DNA of 64,000 nucleotides, taken from Calamus simplicifolius. Taxonomy: Eukaryota > Streptophyta > Magnoliopsida > Arecales > Arecaceae. Under the pieces are notes generated by a model that was given only the letters and a program-made list of their open reading frames with translations, was not told where the DNA came from and made no database searches. Within the stretch, counting starts at the first letter, position 1. Every line of letters starts with the position of its first letter. Both the position numbers and the translations under genes were made by a program. This document shows, one piece after another, positions 13,090-25,232 of this stretch. The DNA lies in the NCBI GenBank assembly GCA_900491605.1, contig UESW01003904.1:62001-126000 (forward strand), in the 5' to 3' direction.

Positions 13090-13830
13090 CTCTAGGCTTC
13101 ATTTGTGACATATTTTTCATATATTGGTCAAAAAAATTTGCACTATGTTGTTAGTTTTTAAAAAGGTAATGCCCAAGTGCTTTCATTTGCACATGCTATC
13201 TCAATATTTTGACCAGAAACTATTGGTACTGTAAATGGTACTTATTTGCCTTTCTCAAGCATCCTTTAACCCCACATGTTAGGAAGAAGATAACTACAGC
13301 TCTACACCTAGGTTTTAGTGCCAGTGAATATTTTAAAGGAAAAGAAGATCCTCCTTTCGTTATATTAGTAGTTCTCTGTACAGAAGATTTATTTGAATCC
13401 TAATCCTTCTTTTATTTGATCATTGACTTATAACTCACATTCCATCTCTCAAATTTTGATTATTCTAATGGGTTGATGCGTTTCAGTATGTGTCTACCTG
13501 GATATTCATGATCACTCTAGAGATCTTACTCAATCTCATAGAAATCGGCTACCACCTCTATACTCATATAGGTGGATTATCGTCAAGTATACACTGCAGT
13601 TTTATATACCACCCAAATTAGACTATGACATCCATTAAAAACTTTACAAATTAACTCAATCTAAACACTACAGAATACTATCTCACACCAAGAAAGGGAT
13701 TTCACAGTATAAATATTTATGATAGTATACTACAAGTTGTCCAATGAATTATTTTTCCATATGAAACTTCTTCCTGGGATCTTCATTCATGAAGGTTAAG
13801 TCACCATCACTTCAACTTTTGCTCGGGTAT
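13090..13830. other. AT-rich flank, probably the 3' part of Copia-A
   Basis: There is no gene here. The stretch follows the 3' end of the Copia-A coding region (read on the minus strand) and may hold its 3' LTR, but I could not find a matching copy at the other end near 19.8-20.3 kb, so the LTR limits are not called. Confidence 0.4.
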
Positions 13831-15782
13831 ATATAATCCATTTCCTTCAATGTATTGATCATAAACTTTCTGCTTAGAGGCTTAGTAAGAGAATTGGCCA
13901 AATTCAACTCTGATCTTACATAATCCAAAGATATTAATTACTCCATCATTAATAAGCTGCCTCATAATATTATGTCTTAGACGTATATGTTTACTCTTTC
14001 CATTATAAGTTTTTTTTTTACTTTAGCTATGGCAGCCTGACAATGTATAGATATAGGGAGCTAGTCTCATCCAAATGGAAAGATCTACCAAAAGATGCCA
14101 TTCGGCCTCAGTCCCAGCCTTCTCCAAGGCAATAAACTCGGATTCTATTGTAGGCCGAGCTATACATGTTTTCTTGGATGATTTTTAAGATACTGCTCCT
14201 CCAAGGATAAACACATATCTGCTAGTAAATTTCATCTTATTAGAGTCTGAAATCCAGTTAGCATCACAATACCCTTCTAATATTGTAGGAGTCACATAAT
14301 ACATTAAACCATAATTAATGTTCCTTTCAAATATATAAGTACTCATTGTAATGCAATCTAATAATCTTTGTTAGGACTTTGGGTATATGTGCTTAGTCTT
14401 CCTATAGCATAAGTAATGTCAAGTCGAGTACAGTTCATCAAATACATAAGACTACCGATATTTTGAGCATATTTAGATTGTAAGACACCATTTCCTTTAT
14501 TTTTTGTAAGCTATGAATTAGCATTATAAGGAGTGCTCACAAGCTTATAATCAAAATATAAAACTTTTTTAAGATTTTCTCAATATAATGTTCTTGTGAA
14601 AGTATGATGCTATTAGATTTCTTTACAAGTCTAATTCCCAAAATTATATTTGCTTTTCCCATATCTTTCATATCAAAATTAAAAGTCAAGAACATTTTGG
14701 TGCTAGTAACTGTTGGGCATTGTGTCCTAAAGCCAATCAACTAACATGTAGATGATTGTGCAAGTTGTAAATATATGTGAATTATTAATCAATAAAATGT
14801 TTATTTGGTGGTTCATCACATTGCATCTTCTGAAATAAATTCTATTGTGATGGAGTCCTTAGAACCATAATCAATTCAATAAAGAGAGTATTTATTGAGT
14901 GGTTCTTAAAATGGTCGCGACCAAATGATATGTAGTTATAGGACAACTATATATCAAGTATAGGTCGTTGTATGTCATATGCATTGGTTGTCCTCTTTAC
15001 CAAGCAGTGTGGTTACACTAGTATGACATGCAGGTAAGGTGTATGATATCTCACTGAATGTGACCAATCCGCAGAATACTCTTCTGTCAAGAGGTGTTCG
15101 GGAAGGAATGTGACCAATCAAACCTGAAATAATTATGGTAGCTTGCAAGCAACTTACTGTACTTTGGTGCTAGACTACCTGGATTTTTAATCTAGTGACA
15201 GAAGGTTTTTGGGTGCAGTAAAATACTTGTGGAGCAGTGAGTGGATCAAGATGGGATTGACCCCTCCAAATAGTTTGGAGTGAATGTCTTACTGTGTTTT
15301 AATTTAACAAAACCTTGGCCAGGATAGTCCTTATGAAAAGTCACAGGACTTATGAAGTTGAGACACTTTATGGATGAACTGATTAAGGGTTGGTAGTTAA
15401 ACCCTAAGTCATCTTGAGCATTGAGTGTCAAGGGGATGAATTATATGATAACGTATGCCAGAGGTTCTTGATTGTTGCTCTGCAACCTTCGGCCTATCCG
15501 AACGTCGGGTGTCATTGCTAGATGACAACTTCGATTAGCATTGAAAGTGTTCTAGTACTACCGGCTTAGTGTTAAACCTATGGGATCACACACCATAAGA
15601 AATTCTACCTGACTTGATGATCGAGAAACTAAATGTTAGTAATTAATTGAAGGATTAAATTGCAATACAATTCCTGGCTAGCTCAATTTGATTGAGCTAT
15701 GAAAATCTAGGTCAAATCAAATGGGATTTGGTTTGGACTCAATTTAGGTAAGCCTATTGTTAACATCCTTACCGTTTAAGTT

Positions 15783-15870
15783 CAAATTATGAATTTGAAT
15801 TTTAAATTAATTTTTAAATTCAAGTTTGAATTTAAATTTTGAATTCAAATTTTAAATTTGAATTTAAAAT
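15783..15870. repeat. AT palindrome-rich block in the solo LTR
   Basis: A run of alternating AATTTGAATTT and AAATTCAAATTT words forms overlapping inverted repeats that could fold into hairpins. It sits in the middle of the nested solo LTR. Confidence 0.7.
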
Positions 15871-15899
15871 GGATGTTAATAGCCTCTCCCTAATTACCC

Positions 15900-16215
15900 C
15901 TCATTCCTTATCTTCCTCCCCTTTTTCTATCTATGGTTTCCATTTTTATGGGGCTAATAATGAGTATTAAAAGGGATAACTTTTAGTTGAAAAGGAGGAG
16001 GAAGGATTTCTTCCTAATCTTCTATCCCTTTTCTCTTCATGGTTTTCAATTTTATGGGACTGGTGATTGGCGTTAAATGGGTGATTTTTGCTGAAAAAGA
16101 AGAGAAAGGATTTCTTCCTTATCTTCCTCTCCTTTTTCTCTCTATAGTTTCCATTTTTATGGGGCTAATGATGGGTATTAAAAGGGGTAATTTTTGGCTT
16201 AAAAAAAGATGAAGG
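15900..16215. repeat. Three tandem copies of a unit of about 105 bp
   Basis: The phrase CTTCCTC..TTTTTCT.TCTATGGTTTCCATTTTTATGGG recurs with starts near 15909, 16014 and 16119. Each copy is followed by GGCTAAT.ATGGGTATTAAA and a purine-rich AAAAGAAGAGAAAGGAT-like tail. The middle copy has diverged most. The array is an internal duplication within the solo LTR. Confidence 0.8.
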
Positions 16216-19200
16216 AGAGAAGAAAGATTTTGGGGTGTAGAGATTCTGGAAATTAAGCTAGGTCTTAGGAAAAGGGTTTTCTTTAGATTTTCTTCACCGA
16301 AATCTATCCTCCATGTTCTTTTACAACTCCAAGAGCATCCTGGTGTTGAAAAGAAGAAATCTAGTTATCGAAGCCTTGGAAAGGAGCTAGCACTCCGAAG
16401 AGACTGGTCAAAACCAGAACCCGGTGTGAATCACCTGTAGAGGACATACACATTTGTGTGGCTTACAGAAATACTACCTACCATCGTCTTTCATTGCTGC
16501 AAGAGTCGTTAACATTCAAAGTTAAAAGATTTTATAGTTACTGATGACTTAGATATGATCTAAGGCACTAGGCCACAAACATAGATGTCTATGTTATTTG
16601 TATTTATACAGATTTGATCTATATACTTTTTTATGCCTTTATATATAATTTTCATATCTTGATCATGTTGTAGATTGATATTGGATTAGGTCCAATATTT
16701 TATTACTTTGTTGCTTATGTATTTTAAAATTTTTTAAAATGCATACCTGTAGCCTACAAATAGATTAACTTACAGTAACAATATCAAAATTAGTGCCAAA
16801 TATGAGTATATCGTCTACATACAAATAAATTATAAACATTCATGATTAACAACTTTAGAATAAATACATTTGTCAGCACTATTGATTTGATATCCATTTG
16901 AAACTAGCACTTTATCAAACTTATCAAGCCATTGTTTTAGTGCTTATTTTAAGCTACACAAAGATTTAATTAATTTACAAACTTTATGCTCATTATCAGA
17001 AAGAATACAACCCTTAGTTTGATCCATTTTTTTTTTCTAAGTCTCCATTAAGAAATGCAGTTTTAACATCTATTTGATAAATTATTAATTTATGAATAGA
17101 TGCAAGAGTAATCAATACTTTAATAGAAGTTATTCTTGTCATAGGTGTAAAAGTATCAAAGTAGTCAATATCTTTCATTTGAGAATAACCTTTTGCAACC
17201 AGCCTTGCTTTAAATTTTTTATAAAACCATCAGGCTTAAGTTTTTTTCTAAAGATCCATGTACACCCAATAGTTTTAGCTCCAAGGGGTAAAATCACTAA
17301 TTTTCATGTATGATTGCTCATGATGATTCTAACTCATTATTTATAGCCTCTCTTCAAAATATAACTTTAGGGGATGAAATAGCTTCAGAGAAGGTTTGAA
17401 TATCATTATTAACAAGAAAGGTATAAAAATCATAGCCTAGATTGGTTTCCTTTCTAACTCTCTTAGATCTCCTTAGCTCTTGAATTTTATTAGGCTCTAA
17501 ATTAGGTTTAACTACTCGTGGTCTAGAAGGTCTTTCTAAGGAGGTCCTCATAGAAAAGATATGTTCAAAAAATTTGCATCTTTAGTCTCAACTATGGTAT
17601 TAGATTTCATAATATTATTTTTACTTCTAGTTACTAATAACCTATAGGCTACACTATATTTATTTACAAGATTACTTTGAACATAACCTATGAACATACA
17701 ATCAAAAGTTTTAGATTTAACTTTCTCTTTTTATGTTTAGAAAGCAGCTCAAAAACTCCATACTTTTAAATATTTTAAACTTGGCAAATAACCTTTCCAT
17801 AACTCATAGGATGTTTTATTGGTCTTCTTATAAGAAATTTTATTTTGAATAAAATAAGTAGAAAGAAGGGCTTCCCCCTACAAGTTCATGGGTGCACCAA
17901 AACTAATGAGCAAGGCATTCATCACTTCTTTAAGTGTTTATTTTTCTCAGCCACTCCATTAGATTCAGGTGAATAAGGAGTAAATTCATGAAATAAACCA
18001 TGTTATGCACAAAAATCATTAAAAGAAGTAAAATTATATTCTCCTCCTCTATCAGATCTAAGTTTTTTTATTTTTCTTTTTAATTGATTTTCAACTTCAA
18101 CTTATATTTTAAAAATATTTCAAAAACTTTATCTTTTGATCTTAGTAGATAAACCATTGTATAATGAAAAAAAACATCGATAAAAGTAATATAATATTTC
18201 TTTTATTTATAGTCATGTTATCTTTTAAATTACTTAAATCAGAATGAATTATTTCTAACAATTCAGTTTCTCTTAATGAATAGATTTGCAACTTTTTTGT
18301 TGATTTAGATTCTACACATATTTGACATTTTTCATGATCATAAAAAGTAGACATTATTTAACAAACCTAATTATTTCATTCTTTTAATATAAAAGTAATT
18401 AGCATGTCCTAATCTACCATGCCAAAGATTAGCATAATCAAGCAAGTAACAAAGAAGATGATATTTTCTATTTATGACTTCACGTACATTTAATACAAAT
18501 AGATCATGGTTACAAAAACCTTTCTCAATAAAGTTTTCAGATTTGTCATAACAACTTTGTCAGACTCAAATGATACTTTCACATTATTTTTCTCAAGTAA
18601 AGCCACAAAAATCAGGTTCACACGAATGTCTGACATATGAAGCACATCTCCAAGTGAAAGGACTTTTTTAGAAGTTATTTTTAGATTGACTTTTTTTTGC
18701 CAATTATAGTATAAGACTTTGAGTTGCCCATAAAGACTTGCTCCTCTCCTTCTGGTAGTGAGATAGGAAGCAAATGCATTTCTATCGCCACATATAACGC
18801 GTGTCTCTAAATTTCATCGCCTAGTCCTTTGTATATGCTACAATATTAACCTTGCTAACAACCACAACAATTACTTTTTCTTCAATCATCAAGTTAGCCT
18901 TTGGTTTGGCTGGAGCATCGTTAATTTTTTTGAACCTACATTGGGCAACATGGTGTTCTGATTTCCCACAAACATAGCAAGATTCATTTTTGTTCTTAAA
19001 ATTCTAACATTTTTAAAAATAAGGCTTCTTATCATATTTCTTAGAATAGTTTTTATTTTTGGGCTTTAGGACTTATGCATATCCTTACTAATCAATCCTC
19101 TACGAGATTAGCCTTACAGCCTTTTCTATATTTTCTTGGGCTCTATTTTACTCTTCAATCCTAAGTGCACAATAACTTCTTCAAGGGATGGAGACTTTCT

Positions 19201-19769
19201 TTTATGCTTTAGATTATTCTTATAATTTTTTTAAAATTCTAGTAATTTTTTAATTAAGGATCCAACAATAAAGGCATCAGAAAGACTAATATTTTTATTT
19301 TTAAGGTCATCTATAAGAACATGAAACGTATGGATCTGAGAGGAAATATCTTTATTTCTGACATGGTAAAGTTTAAATGATTTCCTATTGCAAACTTTTG
19401 AGTACCAACATCTTCAAAATATATTTCTTTTAAGGCTTTTCCAAATTTCAGAGGCTGATTTAATAGGATAGTAAATATCAAACAGTTCATTGGATAGAGT
19501 ACTCAGAATAGTGTGCCTACATATTATATTAGCCTTTTTCTAATCCGAAAGGTCCTCGCTTTCTCAGGTCTAAGATCAGTCAAAACATAGGCAATATTAT
19601 GAACATATAGGATCGAAAATATTTTCTCTTGCCATCATTTATAATGAAAACCAATAAAATGCTCAATCTTGGATGTATTGAAAAAGGATTTAGAAGCAAC
19701 AACTATAATAGAGTCCATATCTATTCTTAAGTTTGTTGGATAGATAAGGATGAGATAGTACCTAAGATG

Positions 19770-21340
19770 ATATAAAACACCGAAAGAGGCTGAGGCGTGC
19801 ACGGCACTTCCTGACACTGTCCTTAAGAGTATATTCGTGTCTCTTGAAGATAATATCTCGGTGCAGAAGATAAGAGCATGACTACCCTCTAGGATACAAT
19901 AGTAGAAAGACTTATAATAGATGTGCACACACCAATGTCAGAAGTGTATGAACAATAAAAAAATGCATTCCTTCAAATAGCAGATCAGGATAGAAATAAT
20001 CTCTGAATAATTTCGAATGAAAGAACGGGTTTCTATATATAAAAAGTATGCATTGATTGAGAACGACGAATCATCCAAATAAAAAGATTATCAGCTAAGT
20101 AAAGACGTATAAATTAAAAGATCAAGACTTATCACTGTAACTATCGTAAGAAAAAAAAAAAGTATAAGTCAAAAGGCCAAAATTTAATGTAAGGGACAAA
20201 AAAAAGTTAAATAAAATATATACAAAAATCTTTTTAATGTTAAAATACACTGGATTTTCAATAATATCAACTTGATAATTGAACATAGAATAATTATTTT
20301 TGTTTCAAATTCTTTCATACATCATTTTTCTTTCTTAAACCAATGACCCACGATATCTGATCCGAGCGGTAGATATAATGTTTCACTTAGTAATTGACCT
20401 GCCTAAGGGGGAGGGTGGACTGAATGCTGTCAATTCTTGCAGTCTGTTTGTTTTGGTCTACGTTGTAAGGTTTGGATGCAAAAATTAGTTTCCCTCAGCC
20501 CATCAAATAGAGGCACTGCAAGAAATCACGTGGATGATTCGTTATGTACATCTTGGGCTTTGAAATGCTTATGGAACAGTGGGAACAATCACAGTGCAAG
20601 GACAACTTGCTAAGCATTTGGATAACCACCTTTCAAATTAAAGATCAATCCTGTAAGAAAATCCTTGGTGCTGGCACAGTGCCAAAATAATGATGCGTAC
20701 CCGTTGTATTGCAGCGACACTGGATTTATCGTCAGGACTACCTTTTAAGTAGTTCCAGCTTATGGAGATTTATCCATCCGCTTCAGCTTCGTTGGGATAA
20801 GATACGGATGTTTAAAAATAAGTACGATATGAATATGAGACACTGGGACTTCTCCCATTAATAATTTTAGTCAATTTTTTTTTTATTGGCATAGTTTTAA
20901 ACTTTATAATTTTTCAAGCTTGATCCATTAATTAAGCCTTGATTTTTTTTTTTTTTAAAAGCTCATAATTGCTTTAGACTTGGGCAGACTTATAGGATGT
21001 CATGCATATTACATGATTCCGAGGGATCCAAAGATAAAACTTTATGTTTACGAGATGCATATAAATATAAATTATACTTATTGTATGGATATATAGGTAT
21101 TCTTTCTTTTTGAAGAGTTAAGATATCAAAGTCCTAATTATATCCACGAAAGCTTCTTATTTTTTAGATAAAAAAGTTTTATTTATGCATGCATTATATG
21201 CATTAACATTGAAGTAGATGTACGCTAGCTTGTTGCACCGCCCGATGAAGCAAGAGAAATGGCTTCATCCTTCTTGTTGACGCGAATGGTGCCGTCGATA
21301 CCCCATCCGCGGCTCGGCTGTGCAGCGCTAAGAGCGGGAT
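19770..21340. other. Intergenic DNA upstream of the RHON1-like gene
   Basis: No exon or transposon end could be supported. The left part may hold Copia-A 5' sequence. There are poly(T) and poly(A) runs at about 20870-20960. GC content rises from about 21220 towards the promoter. Confidence 0.5.
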
Positions 21341-21348
21341 TCCTTTTT

Positions 21349-21365
21349 CACGTGCCAAACACGTG
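21349..21365. promoter_or_regulatory. Two perfect G-boxes (CACGTG)
   Basis: CACGTG occurs at 21349-21354 and again at 21360-21365, 11 bp apart centre to centre, about one helical turn. G-boxes are bound by plant bZIP and bHLH/PIF factors and are common in light- and ABA-controlled promoters. They lie 23-39 bp upstream of the TATA box of the RHON1-like gene. Confidence 0.7.
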
Positions 21366-21387
21366 CACTCTCGCCGGCATATAAAAT

Positions 21388-21395
21388 TATAAATA
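21388..21395 (+). promoter_or_regulatory. TATA box of the RHON1-like gene
   Basis: TATAAATA followed by G is a canonical plant TATA box. It lies 92 bp upstream of the chosen ATG at 21487, leaving room for a 5' UTR of about 60 bases. Confidence 0.75.
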
Positions 21396-21486
21396 GCTGT
21401 GGATAGGATTCGGATGGTTTGTCTAATCCGTTCTCTCCCACGGGGACAGAGACCGGTGGAGTTGGGTGGGGTGGAGGTGGGAAAGG

Positions 21487-23891
21487 ATGCACGCTGTTCT
21501 CTTCCCAAATGGCGTTCTCCGCATACCTTTCACCACATTCCCACTCCTCAAGCACGGCCATGCCGTTTCTATCCATGGGAAAGGTAAAACCTTCATCCTA
21601 TCATTTGCTCTTGAATTAAAAAAAAAAAAAAAGGATTGCATCAGGAGCTGCTCCTTTCCCCTGCCTCTTCCTTTTGTGAATACTCTTTGGTTCCAAATGT
21701 GTAGTGTTTTTGCTGTTTTTTTGCCTCTCTCTCCCAGCAAACTGAATTTTCTTCGCTTTAGTGGATTTCTTCTCGTGAAGGGAGGAGAATTAAACTATGG
21801 GTTTGTGTGATTCTGGGATGAATGATTGAAATTTGTTTTGATACATGTGACTTGAGAAAGTAATTTGGTGGTCATTTGCCCTCTCTTTGGAAAAGATAGA
21901 TTTTTGTTGTCTATCATTCAGAGAGAAAGGGGTTTTGGCCAATAGCCATGATATAATTGAGGGAAACAAGTATGGCAAGAGTCTTTGGTGTTAACAGTAT
22001 AGAAAAGAGCGTATACGGGTGATGAATTTGTGTACTCTGGCAATGGTTTGTAAGTGATGGCTGTAATTATTGTTGGAAATTTCTTATTCATTGGTGTTTG
22101 TTGGGCTGATTTCATGAATCAGTCAATGTGCTTTGAATTTCAGGAGCAGGTTTTAAGATTCTCAAACTCAGAGGTCTGAGATATTTGATTGATGGGACAC
22201 GTCACAAGATTTGTTTTAATCATGCAACGAATCTAAGGAGCAAGAAATTGCACATTAGTACTATGACAATTAAAAATTCAGGTAGCATATCTGGGAAGTG
22301 TTTGCTTTATATTAATTAGGTTGTAAAAAATTACTACAATCCAAGTTGTAGGTAATTTAGGCCAATTGACTGATAATAAAAAGAATTAGGTTATGGTATA
22401 GAGATTATATAAAATCAAAATCGAGGAGGAAAAGGCATTGTCAAGCTGCTAACTGCACCCCCAAATTGCGTATGTATTGAGTATATTGAAATTTAGATAT
22501 AGAGGACCTTCATTATCTTAATGAATCCCAATCTCTTTCTTCAAAAAAAAAAAAAAAAAACAGAGAGAATGAAATTTAGATACAGAGGAGACATAGAAGA
22601 ATACTTGATTCAATCTTATGATGTTACTTAATGAGTACATTCATTTTTATCTAGAATAACTGGAGGACATTTGCATGCCTTCTTTTTATCGTAAACCAAA
22701 AAGTTCCTTTTTAACAGTCATGAAGGCTAGCCCATTTCTTTAGTTATTTTTTTGGTAATCCTTAAGTTAGTTAAAGTATAAAAGAACAGTGGTCTCAATG
22801 CAATAGGGTGAAAGTGTGGAAGCAAGGAACTCTGCTAAGTTTACGTATCTAGCTTGCTTACATTTCTGATACTCCAACTGAATTTGTCTTATACCAAGGT
22901 GATAGTTATATTGTTAGCTCCTTATTGTTTTCCCTTACAATCAAGTGTTTTTCCCTTACCTGTACTCAATTTTTCTTTCTAGATCTCTTAGTAGTGGCTA
23001 CTAGCAACTGAGGTATGATCTTTTGATGCAGCTTATTGAACTTGACAGAGATTGCAGATCGGTCTCCACTCTTTGCTTCCCAAGGAGGCTTGTTTCAGCC
23101 ATCTTTGTCAATCGTAAGATCTGAAGGAAATAGAAGAGGACGTCCTCGAAGAAATGCCTCTAAAGATAGGGCTGCAAGGGAAGTTGATAGATTGAAAGAT
23201 TCATCAACTACCAGTGGTAAAACAGCCAAATCCTCTAGCCAGGAGGAGATAATAGCGTTGTTTAAAAGAATACAAACTTCTATATCAAAAAGAGGTCCTG
23301 CATTTTCGAAGAGAAGAAGCCCAACCAGGCCAAAAGAAAAGCAAACAGGTGAATCAGTTCCAGGATCTCGACGGCATTTTGTGAAACAAAAAAAAGCAAG
23401 AGGTATATGGATCAGAATTACAGCAGACAAGTATTTTATCTGTTCTATAAACCTTTCTCTCTTACACACACATGCGCATGCACGCACTGTGTGTGTACGT
23501 GGGCATATGCATGTGTTTTGATGTCATTTTAATTCTTATTTTTTATGCTTGCAGATAAAGATCCAAGCCAAGATGAAACAGTGTTATCAGAAGATGAAAC
23601 AACAGAAAATGCTGTGCCATCTGGAAAGTTTGAGGTTTCAAGGCCTGTCTCAAACTTTGTGAAGAGGTCACCAATTCCATCACTTTCGTTACCACAGGAA
23701 AACATTCAGAAGGTGACTGAGGAAAGCATGCCAGTGGTTGCTGCAGAAGAGAGGTTAAATTACAGAAACTGGGTGAGATGAAGCTCCCTGAACTGAAGGA
23801 ATTAGCAAAAAAAAGAGGGGTAAAAGGTTATTCGAAGCGTAAGAAGGGAGAGCTTTTAGAACTTTTGAAGGGGTTGTTGCAATCTTCTTGA
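21487..23891 (+). CDS. Rho-N/SAP-like plastid protein (RHON1/BP-73 type), 4 exons, with one apparent frame break
   Basis: Exons by splice logic are 21487-21583, 22144-22281, 23049-23402 and 23555-23891; the phases agree (1, 1, 1). The ATG at 21487 was chosen because its frame, not that of the ATG at 21509, continues into exon 2 without a stop. The first 32 residues lack acidic residues and look like a chloroplast transit peptide. The middle is basic and low-complexity (RRGRPRRNASK, SKRGPAFSKRRSPTRPK). The C-terminus reads LGEMKLPELKELAKKRG then KGYSKRKKGELLELLKG, a Rho-N (SAP-like) helix-extended-loop-helix that binds RNA or DNA. In Arabidopsis RHON1 this domain acts in plastid RNA processing with RNase E. 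About 308 residues are expected, shorter than Arabidopsis RHON1. The frame changes by one base near 23755-23765; as written the protein ends at 23781 without the Rho-N domain. I suspect a sequencing deletion in a T run, since the downstream domain is otherwise intact. Confidence 0.75.
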
Positions 23892-23899
23892 TGGCGGAA

Positions 23900-24530
23900 G
23901 CTTTTCAAGATGAAACAACAGAACTTGTGTGTCAGAAATCTCACTGGATGAAGTCCCATGAAACTAAAATGGAACAGTCCAGAAGTTCTTATAGGTTGTA
24001 ACTGTTTGTTGTTGTCACACATTTTTTTTCTTTTTTTTTTTTAATTTTTCTGCCAACTTCTCTCTCTCTCTCTTTTTGTGTGTGTGTGTGGAGTTGCTGA
24101 TGGCTTTTGCTCCTTTATTTGACCTCATTAATTTGCTTAGTTATTTAGTTAACTTCTGTGAAATGACAGTTGATGGTTTGCTTAGTTATTATTCAATATA
24201 TATATTAGGTTTGTAGGATGCGTGCTGTCTAAATTGTAGTTATCAAGCAACGATGCAGTCACCTGTTCGTAATGGATGGATTGAAATTTTCTTTGAAATC
24301 AAACAACCAAAATTTTAGTCACAGCGTTGATCATGTGATGATTAATTATATGACTCGGCTCTGCTTAACTCATCTAAGCCTTTTTGGCAACTGCATGGAG
24401 CCAGCTACATGATTCTACTTTCTTTACTCTATTTTATTTAAGACTAAGTTGATATTTAAATTATAAATAATTATATTTTTTAATTATTTTTATTCATACT
24501 AGTTTAGGTTGATTTCTATTCTTATCATGG
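23900..24530. other. 3' UTR and intergenic DNA after the RHON1-like gene
   Basis: The stretch begins with the probable 3' UTR. It contains a pyrimidine run with (TC)n and (TG)n microsatellites at about 24060-24090. No other gene is visible. Confidence 0.5.
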
Positions 24531-24537
24531 ATTGTTA

Positions 24538-24750
24538 GGTAGTGTTTGATTTCTCAAAAGTTATCCCTGAATAAGTGTACAGGATAACATTTATCCAGAA
24601 AATAGCTGAGGGAATAAATATTTTTTTAAAATTATAATTTTACCATTAAGGGATAATTCTAGTTATTCCTGGATTCTTTCTGGTTAAACTTTTCAAAAAT
24701 ATTTCTCCTAGTTATAACTTTTGGGGATATTCCTTATTTCAAACACTGTC
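24538..24750. mobile_element. Tourist/PIF-Harbinger-like MITE, 213 bp
   Basis: The ends are imperfect inverted repeats: GGTAGTGTTTGATTT at the left and, read from the right, GACAGTGTTTGAAAT. They are flanked by the 3-bp duplication TTA (24535-24537 and 24751-24753), the target used by PIF/Harbinger elements. The interior is AT-rich and non-coding. Size, ends and target duplication fit a Tourist-type miniature element. Confidence 0.8.
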
Positions 24751-24764
24751 TTAAAATATTACTC

Positions 24765-25200
24765 TTTCTAATTGGGGCATCTAAAGATCTTCGTTATATA
24801 TTCAAACCACCATAATCGATTTTCTATCATTTTATCTTTAATTGGAGCTACTACTATCATTTCTCTTATATGTTTATTTTTAATTCTATCTTTTTAAGTT
24901 TTGCCACATATTCATCTTAATATACACATTTCTGTTATACTTAATTTATTCACATGTTGTTTCAGTATTGTTCAATACTCTATTTCATTTAGCATAATTG
25001 GCCTAACAACAATTTTATAGATTTTTTTTCAATTTTAATGGAATGCATCGATCATATAATACTTTCGAAACACTTCTTTACTTAATTCATCCTGTTATTA
25101 ATTCTATGATTCACATCTTCATCTATTTTAATTTTTACTGAATGATTAATTTTAAATATTTAAATTTTGTACTAATTAATATCTTTTGGCTTACATTACA
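24765..25200 (-). mobile_element. RTE-type LINE remnant (C-terminus of the polyprotein)
   Basis: The minus strand reads QHVNKLSITEMCILRWICGK, then KDRIKNKHIRE, VVAPIKDKM and ENRLWWFEYI. These match the order and spacing of the conserved region downstream of the reverse transcriptase in plant RTE LINEs. Stops and frameshifts are frequent, so it is an old fragment. Neither end is defined. Confidence 0.75.
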
Positions 25201-25232
25201 TTAATGTTGGATCATCAATGAACTAGCGCAGT

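Larger units (their letters stand above)
14711..16774. mobile_element. Solo LTR (2.06 kb, Angela/BARE-like start) nested in Copia-A
   Basis: The insert starts TGTTGGGCATTGTGTCC and ends AACTTACA, so it has the TG...CA ends of an LTR. It is flanked by a perfect 5-bp target duplication GTAAC (14706-14710 and 16775-16779). Removing it joins the two halves of the Copia-A reverse transcriptase. There is no coding region, primer site or second LTR, so it is a solo LTR left by recombination. The TGTTGGG...CCTAAAGCCAAT start resembles LTRs of the Angela/BARE copia group; that assignment is from memory of the family and is moderate. Confidence 0.85.
13830..19760 (-). mobile_element. Copia-A: decayed Ty1/copia retrotransposon split by a solo LTR
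   Basis: On the minus strand the copia order can be followed. A Gag start lies near 19714 (MDSIIVVASKSFFNTSKIEH). A perfect CX2CX4HX4C zinc knuckle (CYVCGKSEHHVAQC) lies at about 18984-18943. A GAG-pre-integrase piece with paired cysteines (KCQICVESK) is near 18330-18300. A reverse transcriptase follows with an intact YVDD box (LYVDDILIFGTN) at about 16840-16795, then MKDMGKANIILGI near 14670-14630. RNase H (ESEFIALEK) is near 14150 and a C-terminal NSLTKPLSRK near 13895. Many frame breaks make it dead. The reverse transcriptase is interrupted just after YVDD by the solo LTR at 14711-16774. I could not define its own LTRs. Confidence 0.85.

Noticed and set aside
21509..21619. ATG at 21509 (MAFSAYLSPHSHSSS) as the RHON1-like start
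   Set aside because: The sequence also looks transit-peptide-like, but after splicing at 21583 the frame meets a stop in exon 2, whereas the frame from 21487 stays open.
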